A DNA stretch of 64,000 bases from Burkholderiales bacterium (GCA_016213265.1 JACRBA010000070.1:1-64000), one strand, 5' to 3'; shown: positions 9,106 to 19,264, counted from the stretch's first letter. Notes: generated by a model from the sequence alone, not told the origin. Made by a program: numbers and translations.

Positions 9106-10134
9106 TCAGGCGGGCAGGGCGGCCGCGGCGCGGCGCTGGCTGGAGTCGCGCACCACCAGCTCGGCGCGCAGCACCCGGTGCGCGGGCGGGGCGGGCGGGT
9201 CCGCAGGCGGCTGCTTCATGGCGGCGGCCAGCTCGGCCAGGGCCAGCGCGCCCAGCTCGACGATGGGCACGCGCACGGTGGTGAGGGCGGGCCGCACGTA
9301 GCGGCAGATGGGGATGTCGTCGAAGCCGGCCAGCGCGATGTCCTGCGGCACGGCCAGGCCGGCGCGCGTGAACGCGGCCAGGCAGCCCAGCGCCATCATG
9401 TCGTTGCCCGCGAACACCGCGTCGGGCCGCTCGGCCAGGGCCAGGATCTCCTGGCCGGCGCGCTCGCCGCTGGCGTCGGTGAAATCGCCCTGCAGCACCA
9501 GCTCGCGTGCGCCGGGCAGCGCCTCGGCCAGCGCGCTGCGGTAGCCGCGCAGGCGCTCCTGCGCCTCGTGGTTGTGCTCGGGCCCGGCAATGAAGGCGAT
9601 GCGCCGGTGGCCCATGGCGGCCAGGTGGCGCACCATGGCCTGCGCGCCGCCCACGTTGTCCACGCGCAGGGTGGCGTGCTCGGCATCGTCGACGCTGGCG
9701 TTCATGAGCACGGCGGGCAGGCCGGGCGGCAGGTTGCCGCCCAGGAAGTTGGCGTCCACGTGGGGCGACATGACGAGCAGCCCGTCCACCCGGCCGTGCA
9801 TGGCGCGCAGGGCGGCGGCGGCCTCGGCGGCGTTGTCGTGCGAGCTGCTCAGCAGCAGGTGCAGCCCGCGCGTGCGGGCGGCCAGGTCGATGCCGCGGAT
9901 CAGCTCGGAGAAGAACTCGCCGTGCAGGTCGGGCAGCAGCGCGCCCACGGTGTGCGTGCGGCGGGTGATCAGGCTGCGCGCCGCCGACGAGGGCGTGAAG
10001 CGCAGCTCGGCGGCGATGCGCTGGATGCGCTCGCGCGTCTCGGGGGTGACGGCGGCGTGGCCGTTCATCACACGCGAGACGGTGGCCACCGACACCCCGG
10101 CTTCGCGGGCGACATCCTTGATCGTGGTGGCCAT
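9106..10134 (-). CDS. LacI family transcriptional regulator
   Basis: MATTIKDVAREAGVSVATVSRVMNGHAAVTPETRERI HTH. Confidence 0.97.
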   Translation of the reverse strand: MATTIKDVAREAGVSVATVSRVMNGHAAVTPETRERIQRIAAELRFTPSSAARSLITRRTHTVGALLPDLHGEFFSELIRGIDLAARTRGLHLLLSSSHDNAAEAAAALRAMHGRVDGLLVMSPHVDANFLGGNLPPGLPAVLMNASVDDAEHATLRVDNVGGAQAMVRHLAAMGHRRIAFIAGPEHNHEAQERLRGYRSALAEALPGARELVLQGDFTDASGERAGQEILALAERPDAVFAGNDMMALGCLAAFTRAGLAVPQDIALAGFDDIPICRYVRPALTTVRVPIVELGALALAELAAAMKQPPADPPAPPAHRVLRAELVVRDSSQRRAAAALPA

Positions 10135-10175
10135 GGTGGGAAACGCAGCGCGCGGCAGTGGAGGAACCCGCGATC

Positions 10176-11555
10176 CTAGGCGCGGCCCAGGCAGCGGCCC
10201 TGGCTGGCGATGACCTGCGCATACAGGCGGGCCGTGGACTTGGGCGTGCGCTTCTGCGTGCTGAAGTCCACGTGGACCAGGCCGAAGCGCTTGGAGTAGC
10301 CATGCGCCCACTCCAGGTTGTCCAGCAGCGACCAGGCGTAGTAGCCGCGCACGTCCACGCCCGCGGCGCGGGCCGCGTGCACGGCGCGCAGGTGCTGCGC
10401 CAGGTAGTCGCGGCGCAGCGGGTCGTCCAGCTCGTCGCCGCTCACCTGGGGCGGGTCGTAGAAGGCCGAGCCGTTCTCGGTCACGTACAGCGGCAGCTCG
10501 CCGTAGCGGCGGCGGAACCAGGTCAGCGTGTCGGTGAGGGACGGCGCGTGCACCTCCCAGCCGGTCTCGGTGTGGGTGGCCTGCGGCTGGCGCACCGGGG
10601 CGGCGCGCTGCAGCCACACGGCGGGGTCGTGCTGCACCACGGCGCGGGTGTAGTAGTTGATGCCCACGAAGTCCAGCGGCTGGCGCGCCAGGGCCAGCTC
10701 CTCGGGCGTCCAGTCCACCCACGCCTCGCCGAACACCTCGGCCAGCTCCGGCGGCGTGCGGCCGAGCAGGGCCGGGTCGAGGAACTGGCGGTTCATGTGG
10801 GCCTCGGCGCGCGCGGTGGCGGCCCGGTCCGCGTCGCTGTCGCTGGCGGGGTACTTGGGCTCGATGTTCACCACCAGGCCGATGCGGCCGCCGGCGGCCG
10901 GCGGCGCGAGCCCGCGGAAGGCCTGCACCGCCCGGCCGTGCGCGCGCATCAGCTGGCGCGCGGCGATGGCGGCCTCGAAGGCGCTGCGGTGGCCGGGGGC
11001 GAGCACGCCGTGGAGGTAGCCGCCGTCCGTCACCACCCAGGGCTCGTTGAGGGTGGCCCACATGGGCACGCGGTCGCCCAGGGCCTTGAACAGCACGCTG
11101 GCGTAGTCGGCGAACCACTCGGCGATGTCGGGGTTGAGCCAGCCGCCCCGGTCGTCCAGCGCGGCGGGAAGGTCCCAGTGGTAGAGCGTGATGTGGGGCG
11201 CGATGCCGGCCTCGAGCAGGCCGTCGACCAGGCGCTCGTAGTGGGCCAGGCCGGCGGGGTTCACGCGGCCGCGGCCCTCGGGGAGGATGCGCGACCAGCT
11301 GATGCTGAAGCGGTAGCTGGTGAGGCCGAGCGTGCGCATGAGCGCGATGTCTTCCGGCCAGCGGCGGTAGTGGTCGCAGGCCACGTCGCCGGTGTCGCCG
11401 TCGCGCACGCGGCCGGGCGTGTGGCTGAAGCGGTGCCAGATGCTGGCGCCGGCGCCATCGGCCAGCGGCGAGCCCTCCACCTGGTAGGCAGCCGTGGCCG
11501 CACCCCACACGAAATCGGGCGGGAACTCGAGGGGCGCGGGCGTGGCAGCGGTCAT
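10176..11555 (-). CDS. GH1 family beta-glucosidase
   Basis: FPPDFVWGAATAAYQVEG, TLNEPWV, YVTENGSAFYD GH1 motifs. Confidence 0.97.
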   Translation of the reverse strand: MTAATPAPLEFPPDFVWGAATAAYQVEGSPLADGAGASIWHRFSHTPGRVRDGDTGDVACDHYRRWPEDIALMRTLGLTSYRFSISWSRILPEGRGRVNPAGLAHYERLVDGLLEAGIAPHITLYHWDLPAALDDRGGWLNPDIAEWFADYASVLFKALGDRVPMWATLNEPWVVTDGGYLHGVLAPGHRSAFEAAIAARQLMRAHGRAVQAFRGLAPPAAGGRIGLVVNIEPKYPASDSDADRAATARAEAHMNRQFLDPALLGRTPPELAEVFGEAWVDWTPEELALARQPLDFVGINYYTRAVVQHDPAVWLQRAAPVRQPQATHTETGWEVHAPSLTDTLTWFRRRYGELPLYVTENGSAFYDPPQVSGDELDDPLRRDYLAQHLRAVHAARAAGVDVRGYYAWSLLDNLEWAHGYSKRFGLVHVDFSTQKRTPKSTARLYAQVIASQGRCLGRA

Positions 11556-11590
11556 GGGGAAGGGGCAGCCGACCACGGGCCGCTCGACCC

Positions 11591-11606
11591 GTGGAAACGT
11601 TTACAC
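11591..11606. promoter_or_regulatory. LacI-family operator upstream of GH1
   Basis: GTGGAAACGTTTACAC, 14/16 palindromic with AAACGTTT core, 36 bp before the GH1 ATG. Confidence 0.8.
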
Positions 11607-11668
11607 GGCCGCATGATAGGCGGCGTGGCGGGGGCAGGGAGATCGGTGCAAACCCGGGCCTGGCCGCC

Positions 11669-11917
11669 TCAGCGGCGCCGGTTGCGCGGGTGTTCGCTGG
11701 CCGTGCGCTCGTTGCCGCGCTTGTAGTTGCCGGTGAGCCGGGCCATCAGCTGCTGGGCTGCGCCCGGGTCGTCGGCGTCCAGGGCCTGCAGCAGGTCCTG
11801 CGCGTCGGCCCCGCGCAGCGTGGCCGCCAGCCGGCCGTGGTGCAGCACCTCCACGTCGCCGTTCTTCCGGCGCCGATGGGTGAAGCCGAGGTCGCTGTCG
11901 TCAGAGGGGGCGGGCAT
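11669..11917 (-). CDS. Small hypothetical protein
   Basis: MPAPSDDSDLGFTHRRRKNGDVEVLHHGRLAATLRG...; starts about 10 nt after the stop of the upstream wHTH gene. Confidence 0.7.
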   Translation of the reverse strand: MPAPSDDSDLGFTHRRRKNGDVEVLHHGRLAATLRGADAQDLLQALDADDPGAAQQLMARLTGNYKRGNERTASEHPRNRRR

Positions 11918-11927
11918 GGCGCGCATC

Positions 11928-12881
11928 CTACGGGCGCGACAGGCGCGCGCCGTCTGGGGCGCGCGCGGGCTCGGCCGGCCGCAGGCCCGCCACCGCATCG
12001 GCCAGCTCGGGGGCATGGTCGAGCAGCACCCGGCAGAACTTCTCGGCCAGCGCCGCGTGGCCCGTGGCGCGCGCATGCAGCGCGTGGGCCAGCAGCTCCA
12101 TGGCCCAGGGGTCGTCGTGGGCCCACGCCGGTGCGCCATGCCCGCCCTCGGGGTGCAGCAGGCGCGGCAGCAGGCGCACCAGCTTGCGCCCCAGTCCCAG
12201 CGGGTCGGGGGCGCGCACGGTGAAGCTGGCGGCCTCCGCGCCGCCGATGAGGGCGCCGTCGAGCCGGTAGCCGCCGGGCTCGCGCGCCACCCGCGTGCGG
12301 ATCACCACGTCCACCTCGTGCTCGGCCCGCAGGGCGGCCGCCACGGCGGACGCCTCGGCGCCGGGGCCCAGGCGCTGCAGCACGCCCATCAGCGTGGACA
12401 GCGGCAGCGGCCAGGCGGCGCCTTCCACGGCGAGCGCGTGGCCCACCAGGGCCACCAGGCCGAGCGCACTGTCGACCTGGCCGGGCGCGGCGGCCTCATG
12501 CTCCATCGGCAGCCAGGCCACCAGGGGCGCGCGCCGGGGGGCGGCATCCTGCGGGGTGGCCGCCTCGGTGTGCACCTCGCCAACGAACCGGTAGCCCACG
12601 CCATGGCGGGTCTGCAGCAGGCGCTCGTCGCTGTCGCCGATGGCCCGGCGCACCAGCCACACCGCCCGCGCCAGCGCGCCCTCGGTGACGATGCGGTCGG
12701 GCCACACCTCGTCCATCAGCTCGGTCTTGGGCACCACGCGGTGCCGCTCGTGCACCAGGTGGGCCAGCAGGGCGAACGGCCGGGGGGCCAGCGCGGTGAA
12801 CATGCCGTCCACGCGCAGCTCGCGCGCGCCCACGTCGAGCTGGCAGCGGCCGAACCGGTGGACGGGGGAGGCGGACGGCAT
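11928..12881 (-). CDS. Winged helix-turn-helix (OmpR/CadC-type DNA-binding domain) regulator
   Basis: FALLAHLVHERHRVVPKTELMDEVWPDRIVTEGALARAVWLVRRAIGD...LLQTRHGVGYRFVGEV. Confidence 0.88.
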   Translation of the reverse strand: MPSASPVHRFGRCQLDVGARELRVDGMFTALAPRPFALLAHLVHERHRVVPKTELMDEVWPDRIVTEGALARAVWLVRRAIGDSDERLLQTRHGVGYRFVGEVHTEAATPQDAAPRRAPLVAWLPMEHEAAAPGQVDSALGLVALVGHALAVEGAAWPLPLSTLMGVLQRLGPGAEASAVAAALRAEHEVDVVIRTRVAREPGGYRLDGALIGGAEAASFTVRAPDPLGLGRKLVRLLPRLLHPEGGHGAPAWAHDDPWAMELLAHALHARATGHAALAEKFCRVLLDHAPELADAVAGLRPAEPARAPDGARLSRP

Positions 12882-12895
12882 GGGGCGTGCGGGTG

Positions 12896-15213
12896 TCAGA
12901 GCAGGCTGGGCAGCGGCAGGGCCGTGAGGCGGTGCGCCGCGTCCGGCCGGCCCGCGGCGGCGTCCTCGCAGGCGGCCAGCAGGGCCAGGTGCGCCGGCGG
13001 GCGCCTCGGTGCCAGCAGGGCGAGGCAGCGGTGCTGGTGCTCCACGGCCGCCGCGGCGCGGCCGGCGGCGAGCGCCACGCGGGCACGGCAGGCATGGGCG
13101 AGCGGGTGCCGGGCGAGCAGGGGCGGCAGGCCCGCCACGGCCTGCTCGGCGCCCGCCAGGTCGCCCGCCGCGGCACGCAGCCAGGCCACATCGAGCCCGG
13201 CCCAGAAACGCTGCAGGGGAAACAGCTCGCGCGCCAGCGCGGCCTCGAGCCCGGCAAGCGCCTGGGCCGGCTCGCCGCGCGCATGGGCCAGGCGGGCCTG
13301 GGCCAGCGGCAGCTGGCCGCGCAGGTGCGCGGTGTCGAGCCGGGCGCTGCCCGCCACGCGCAGCTCCGCCTCGGCCTCGTCGAGCTCGCCGGCGAGCACC
13401 AGCGCATCGAGCAGCCAGGGCAGGGCCTCCTCCTCGTGGTAGGGGTCTTCGCCGTCGCGGTGCACCTGCACCGCACGCCGCAGGTGCTGCACGGCCATGG
13501 CCACGTCGCCTTGCGCCAACGCACGCAGCCCGAGGATGCGCGAGGCGTAGGGCGTGTGCGGCACGCGCGCCTCGATGTCGTCCAGGCGGGCGCCGTCGGG
13601 CCCGTCGCGGCCATCGCGCGCCAGATGGCGCACCCAGCACAGGGTGCCGAGAACCTCCAGGCTGTTGCCGCGGCCCAGGTCGTTGGCCAGGGCGGCGGCC
13701 ACCGCCTCCTCGCTGTGCACCCGCGCATCGGCCAGCCGCCCCATGCGCGCCAGCACCCAGGCGGCGTTGTCGGCCGCGACGATCAGGCCCCCCTGCGAGC
13801 GGGCCAGCCGCGACTGGCGCACGGCCTCCTCGATGCAGCCCAGCGCGCGCGGCAGGTCGCCCAGGGCCATGGCCGTGATGGCCTGCATCGTCAACGCCGA
13901 CACCTCGAGCAGCCGGTTGCCGCTGTGAGTGCACAGCCGGTGCAGGCGGTCCATCAGCGCGTCCATGTCGCGGTAGTCGAGCCGGCCGATGCGCACCGCG
14001 CCTTCGAGCATGAGGCTGGCGGCCACCACCTCGGGGTGCGCCTGCTCCGACACCTCCGCCAGCGAGCGGGCGAGCCACGGCACGGCAGCGCTCCAGCGGT
14101 TGCGGTGGGCGTACATGCGCGCCACGCAGTGGGCGGCCCACGCCGCCGTGGCCACGTCGCCCTGCCGCTCGGCGCGCGCGCGCAGGCGCCGGGCGCGCCA
14201 CAGGGTGAGCGGGCTGCCCAGGTTGCTCAGGGCGCGGATGCGCTCGAGCTCGGCCACGTGGTTGTCCGGGTCCAGCGCCAGGGTCAGGTCCAGCAGCGGC
14301 AGGGCGCGGTTCGGCTGCTGGCGGGCCACGGCCTCGAGCGCGCGGGCCAGGCACTGCATGGCCAGCGGCCCGCCGGCCGGCGGCCCACCGGCGGGAGCGG
14401 CCAGGGCGAAGTGGGCGCGCAGCGCCTGGGCCAGCGCCGTCGCCAGCTCGGCCAGGCTGGGGGCGTGGGCCTCGACGGGGGGGCATCGGGCTCACCGGGC
14501 ACCTGGCAGCGGGCCAGGAAGCCGCCGTCGCAGGCGGTTACCACGGTGTGCACCACGCGCGCCGCGGGCGCCACGCGCAGCATGGCCTCCTGCCGGGCCT
14601 CGCGCGACGGGCCCGAGGCCAGGTGCAGCGCCTGCATCACCGTGCCCGGGGGCAGCACGCCGGTGCCGCCCACGCCGCCGCCCAGCAGATGGATGGTGAG
14701 CGCCATGAGCCCGAGCTCGACCCAGGCCAGGCGGGCGTCGCCGGTGGCGTTCTCGAAGGCCAGCAGGGCCAGCGGCCCCGGCGCCCCACTGGCCGAGCCC
14801 ACGGCGGCGCCATGCAGCGCGCCGGTGAACCGATAGCCCACCCGAGGCACGGTGCGGATGCAGCCGTCGCGACCGCTCTCGCCCAGCGCAGCGCGGGCCT
14901 GGGAGATCGCCCGCATGATCGCGTTGTCGGTCACGTTCGGCCTGTCTTGCCACACGGCCTGGCGCAGCTCGTCGGCGCTGACCACCCGGTGGCGAAACTG
15001 CACGAGGTGGGCCATTGCGGCCAGCGCGCGCGCCTCCAGCGGCAGCGGCACACCGCTGCGGCTCAGCTGCCGGCGGCACACGTCCAGCAGCAGGTCGTCC
15101 CAGGCATACAGCGGGCTCGCCGCCGCGTCGGGCGGGCCGTCGGGCGCCACGGCGGCCGGCGAGCGCGGGGGCTCCGACGCCGTGTCCGGGGGGGAAAGCG
15201 TGTCGCTGAACAT
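12896..15213 (-). pseudogene. wHTH plus TPR-like repeat transcriptional regulator, frameshifted at a C7 tract
   Basis: N-terminus MFSDTLSPPDT...VSADELRQAVWQDRPNVTDNAIMRAISQARAALGE...VPRVGYRFTGAL; the coherent reading continues in another frame (EAHAPSLAELATALAQALRAHFALAAP...) after the G7 (plus strand) at 14477-14483. Confidence 0.75.
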
Positions 15214-15433
15214 CGTGCAGGGCGGGGCAGCCCGCCACTTGTAGCGCAACTGTTCAGCCGCGCCAATGGCTGGTCGAACGTTCAGCACATGGGTGTGCCA
15301 TCGTCGACGGCGAGCGGGGGGGCGGGCCCGCGCGGCGGCCCCTTGCAGGTGCCGCGGGCGGCCGACGACGAGACGCCGCGCCGTCTGGTGGCCCAGGGCC
15401 ACGCGGTGCCGGGCGACCGGCCCTACGCGCCGG

Positions 15434-16450
15434 TCATGGGGGATCGCTGATCGCGTGACGCGGCGGCGCCGGGGGCGTGACGCGGCGGCGCCTGCGCTGC
15501 ACCGGGCAGGCGGCCAGGCACGACCAGCTCTTGCCGTGGGTGACGAGCTGCTCCAGCTCGCGCGGGATCTCGTCGGCCAGCCACTGCATCAGCAGGCGCA
15601 CCCGCGCGTTGCCGCGCACGTCGGGGTGGTGCAGCAGCCACAGCCCCATGCACTGGCCCTCGATGGGGTCGCTGATGCGCACGAGCCGCGGCTCCTGGGC
15701 GGCGGCGAACATGGGCAGCGCCGCAGCGCCGATGCCCGCCGCCGCGGCCTGGAGCATCGCGGGCAGCGAGTCGGCCCTGAGGCGGGGCCTCACGTCGGGC
15801 AGGGCGCGCCGGAACCACTGGGCGATGCCGGTGTGCGCCAGCCGGTCGTCGAAGCCCACCCAGGGCAGCTCCTGCAGCACCGGCGTGGCGCCGCGGCGTG
15901 GCAGCACGCAGCGCGCCGCATAGAACGCGTAGCGCAGTTCTCCCACCTGCCGGCCCACCATGGATTCCGGCGGGCGCGCGGTGGCGCGCAGCGCGATGTC
16001 CGCCTCGCGGCGGGTGAGATCGACCGCGCGGTTGGACACGTCGGCCTCCAGCTCGATGCCGGGGTGCTCGGCGAGGAAGCGGTGCAGCAAGGGCGGCAGC
16101 AGGTCGCTGGCCAGCATCTCGCTGGTGGCCAGCCGGATCACGCCCTCCACCCGCGCGTCGGCACCGCTGATGGCGCGCTCGGCGGCGAGCGCGGAGGCCT
16201 CCATCTCGGCCGCCGCGGCGGCCACCGCATCGCCCTGCACATTGGTGCGCCAGCCGGTGCGGGCGCGCTCGAACAGGCGTGCGCCGATGCGCGCCTCGGC
16301 CTCCTCGATGCGGCGGAACACGGTGGAGTGCTGCAGGCCCAGCTCGCGCGCGGCGCCATTGAGGCTGCCGCTGCGCGCCACGGCCAGCACCGTGCGCAGG
16401 TCGTTCCAGTCCAGGTTGCCTGTGCGTGTGTGCAAGGTCGGCTTGCCCAT
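15434..16450 (-). CDS. LysR family transcriptional regulator
   Basis: LDWNDLRTVLAVARSGSLNGAARELGLQHSTVFRRIEEAEARIGARLFER. Confidence 0.95.
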   Translation of the reverse strand: MGKPTLHTRTGNLDWNDLRTVLAVARSGSLNGAARELGLQHSTVFRRIEEAEARIGARLFERARTGWRTNVQGDAVAAAAAEMEASALAAERAISGADARVEGVIRLATSEMLASDLLPPLLHRFLAEHPGIELEADVSNRAVDLTRREADIALRATARPPESMVGRQVGELRYAFYAARCVLPRRGATPVLQELPWVGFDDRLAHTGIAQWFRRALPDVRPRLRADSLPAMLQAAAAGIGAAALPMFAAAQEPRLVRISDPIEGQCMGLWLLHHPDVRGNARVRLLMQWLADEIPRELEQLVTHGKSWSCLAACPVQRRRRRVTPPAPPRHAISDPP

Positions 16451-16531
16451 CTTGCGAATGTTCTTGTGTGAATCGACTGCCTATCGTAGGCGCTCCGGTC
16501 GCTGCCCGCGACCTTCGCACAAGGAACCCCC

Positions 16532-17281
16532 ATGTCCCGATTCACCCACAAGACCCTGCTCGTCACCGGCGGCACCAGCGGCATCGGCCTGGCCACGGCG
16601 CGCCGGCTCGCCGACGAAGGCGCCCGCGTCATCGTCACCGGCTCGCGCAGCGCCTCGCTGCAGGCCGCCCGCGCCGTGCTCGGCGACCACGCGCACTACG
16701 TGCACAACGACGCCGCCGACCCCGCCGCCGCCGAGGCGCTGGCCGCCGCGGTGCGTGGGGTGGTGCCGCAACTGGACGGCGTGTTCTTCAACGCCGGCTT
16801 CGGCCGCTTCCAGCCGCTGGAGGCGGTGACGGCCGAGGAGTTCGATGCGCAGTTCGCGGTGAACGTGCGCGGCCCGCTGCTGCAGGCCCGCGCGTTGTCG
16901 TCGCTGCTGGCGCCCGGCGGTGCACTGGTGCTCAACACCTCGGTGGCGCACGAGAAGGGCTTCGGCACCATGGCCATCTACTCGTCCACCAAGGGCGCGC
17001 TGCGCACCCTCACCCGCGTGCTGGCGCGCGAGCTGGCACCGCGCGGCATCCGCGTCAACGCGGTGAGCCCCGGGCCCATCGAGACGGCCTTCTTCGACCG
17101 GACCGGCATGCCCGCGTCGGCGGTGGCCGAGTTCGGCCAGGCGGTGCTGCAGCAGGTGCCGCTGGGCCGCTTCGGCCGGCCCGAGGAGGTGGCGGCGGTG
17201 GCGGCCTTCCTGCTGTCGGCCGACGCGTCGTTCGTGACCGGCGCCGAGTACGCCGTGGACGGCGGGATCGCGCAGCTGTGA
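16532..17281 (+). CDS. Short-chain dehydrogenase/reductase
   Basis: LLVTGGTSGIGLATARRLADEGARVIVTGS; YSSTKGALRTLTRVLARELAPRGIRVNAVSPG. Confidence 0.95.
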   Translation: MSRFTHKTLLVTGGTSGIGLATARRLADEGARVIVTGSRSASLQAARAVLGDHAHYVHNDAADPAAAEALAAAVRGVVPQLDGVFFNAGFGRFQPLEAVTAEEFDAQFAVNVRGPLLQARALSSLLAPGGALVLNTSVAHEKGFGTMAIYSSTKGALRTLTRVLARELAPRGIRVNAVSPGPIETAFFDRTGMPASAVAEFGQAVLQQVPLGRFGRPEEVAAVAAFLLSADASFVTGAEYAVDGGIAQL

Positions 17282-17303
17282 GGCGCCGCGCCGCGCGCCT
17301 CAC
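17278..17303. terminator. Bidirectional terminator hairpin between SDR and MATE genes
   Basis: GTGAGGCGC-N8-GCGCCTCAC; the stem contains the stop codons of both convergent genes. Confidence 0.7.
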
Positions 17304-18745
17304 ACCTTGGCCGTCTTCCAGCCGCCGCGGCTGAACAGCCACAGGGTGAACAGGCCCACCGATGTCTCCGAGACGAACACCGCCCAGAAGACGCCGGTGG
17401 CCTGCCAGCCCAGCTGCAGCGCCAGCAGCCAGGCCAGCGGAATCTGGATCAGCCAGAAGAACACGAGGTTGATCTTGGTGGGCGTGACCGTGTCACCCGC
17501 GCCGTTGAAGGCCTGCACGGCCACCATCCACCAGCCGTACACGAAGAACGAGTACGACAGGATGCGCAGCCACTCGGCGCCGATGTCCACCACGCCGCGG
17601 TCGTCGGTGAACAGGCCCATCAGCTCGCGCGGGAAGAGGTAGAACATCACCGACACGCCCACGGTGAAGGCCATGTTGATCCAGCCGATGCGCCAGACCG
17701 CGGCCTCGGCGCGTTCGGGGTGGCCCGCCCCCAGGTTCTGGCCCACGAGCGTGGCCGCGGCGTTGGACATGCCCCAGGCCGGCATGAGCGTGAACATCAT
17801 GAGTCGGATGGTGATGGTGGCGCCGGCCACGGCCTCGCTGCCCACCTCCGCCAGCACGCGCATGAGGAAGATCCAGGCCGTCATGCCGACGATCATCTGG
17901 CCGATGCCCCCCAGCGAGGTGCGCACCAGGTGCCACAGGGTGGCGGCCTGCAGGCCGAGCTGCGAGGTGGCCAGGCGGATGTGCGGGCTGCCGCGCAGCA
18001 GGATCCACAGCTGCATCAGCACGCCCGTGCCCCGGCCGATGACGGTGGCGATGGCCGCGCCTTCGACGCCCAGCGCTGGCACCGGCCCGAGGCCGAAGAT
18101 GAGGATCGGGTCGAGCACGATGTTCAGGCCGTTGGCCACCCACAGCACGCGCATGGCCACGGCCGCATCCCCTGCGCCGCGGAAGATGGCGTTGCAGACG
18201 AACAGCAGCATGATCACCACGTTGCTGCCCAGCATCCACTGCAGGTAGCCCACGCCGTGGGTGAGCGTCCAGTCGTCGGCACCCATGAGCTGCAGCAGCT
18301 CACGCGCGTACACGATGCCCACCACGGCAAACGGCAGCGAGGCCAGCACCGCGACCCAGATCGCCTGCGCCGCGCTCACGGCCGCGGCGGCGCGGTCGCC
18401 CTCGCCGGTGCGACGCGCCACCAGCGCCGTGACCGCCATCGCCAGCCCCATGCCCACGGCGTAGAGCAGGAACAGGAAGGTCTCGGTGAGGCCGACGGTG
18501 GCCACGGCCGAGGGGCCCAGCTTGGCGACGAACCAGATGTCCACCACGGCGAAGGTGGATTCGAGCACCAGCTCCAGCACCATGGGCACCGCCAGCAGGA
18601 ACACGGCGCGGCGCAGCGGGATGCGGGTGTAGTCGGCCCCCGTGCCGCGCATGGCGTCGCGCACGTCGCGCCACAGCGAGTGAGGCGGCGTCGGCGTGGC
18701 GGTGGTGGTGCCGGCAGCAGCGGCAGAGGGTTCGGTCGGGGTCAT
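17300..18745 (-). CDS. MATE family efflux transporter
   Basis: RRAVFLLAVPMVLELVLESTFAVVDIWFVAKLGPSAVATVGLTETFLFLLYAVGMGL; 12-TM pattern. Confidence 0.93.
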   Translation of the reverse strand: MTPTEPSAAAAGTTTATPTPPHSLWRDVRDAMRGTGADYTRIPLRRAVFLLAVPMVLELVLESTFAVVDIWFVAKLGPSAVATVGLTETFLFLLYAVGMGLAMAVTALVARRTGEGDRAAAAVSAAQAIWVAVLASLPFAVVGIVYARELLQLMGADDWTLTHGVGYLQWMLGSNVVIMLLFVCNAIFRGAGDAAVAMRVLWVANGLNIVLDPILIFGLGPVPALGVEGAAIATVIGRGTGVLMQLWILLRGSPHIRLATSQLGLQAATLWHLVRTSLGGIGQMIVGMTAWIFLMRVLAEVGSEAVAGATITIRLMMFTLMPAWGMSNAAATLVGQNLGAGHPERAEAAVWRIGWINMAFTVGVSVMFYLFPRELMGLFTDDRGVVDIGAEWLRILSYSFFVYGWWMVAVQAFNGAGDTVTPTKINLVFFWLIQIPLAWLLALQLGWQATGVFWAVFVSETSVGLFTLWLFSRGGWKTAKV

Positions 18746-18971
18746 GCGGGCTCCAGGGTCAGGGGCGGGCGGCGGCCAGTCGGGCGGCCATGCTATGCGG
18801 GTGTCGACGAATGGCGCATCCCCGGATCGACACCGCGCGACGCGACGGCGGCGTTGTCCTACGTGGCCTCGCAGCGCCGGCCGACCCCTCGCCGGCAGGG
18901 CCCTGGGCACAGTGGACGCACGGCCACCGGCCATCCCGATTCCCCCAGCCACGAACCCCAGGAGCCCGACC

Positions 18972-19172
18972 ATGTGGAAACGCCTCTGCCTCATCCTGCT
19001 CAGCGCCGCCTCCGTGGGGGCGCTGAGCGCCTGTGTCGTGGCGCCCGCGCGCCCCGGCTATGTGCATGACGCCGACCGCGACGGCGTGCCCAACGGCTAC
19101 GACCGTGACCGCGACAACGACGGCACCCCCAACCGCTACGACGATCGCCCGCGCAACCCCTATCGCCGCTGA
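18972..19172 (+). CDS. Small lipoprotein with thrombospondin type-3-like Asp-rich repeats
   Basis: MWKRLCLILLSAASVGALSAC lipobox; DADRDGVPNGYDRDRDNDGTPNRYDDRP. Confidence 0.8.
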   Translation: MWKRLCLILLSAASVGALSACVVAPARPGYVHDADRDGVPNGYDRDRDNDGTPNRYDDRPRNPYRR

Positions 19173-19264
19173 TCCCGTTGACCGGCGCTGACCGGGGATG
19201 ACGCCACCCCCACCCGGTCCGCCCGCTCGGAACGCGGCTTGCTCTGCGGCGGCACCGCCGCCCC

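Noticed and set aside
6069-9284. 1071-aa plus-strand ORF
   Set aside because: Antisense shadow of the Oar-like TonB receptor; no recognisable motifs.
15450-15495. Short direct repeat GCGTGACGCGGCGGCGCC x2
   Set aside because: Lies in the 3' end of the LysR gene, two copies only; most simply a local duplication encoding a basic tail.
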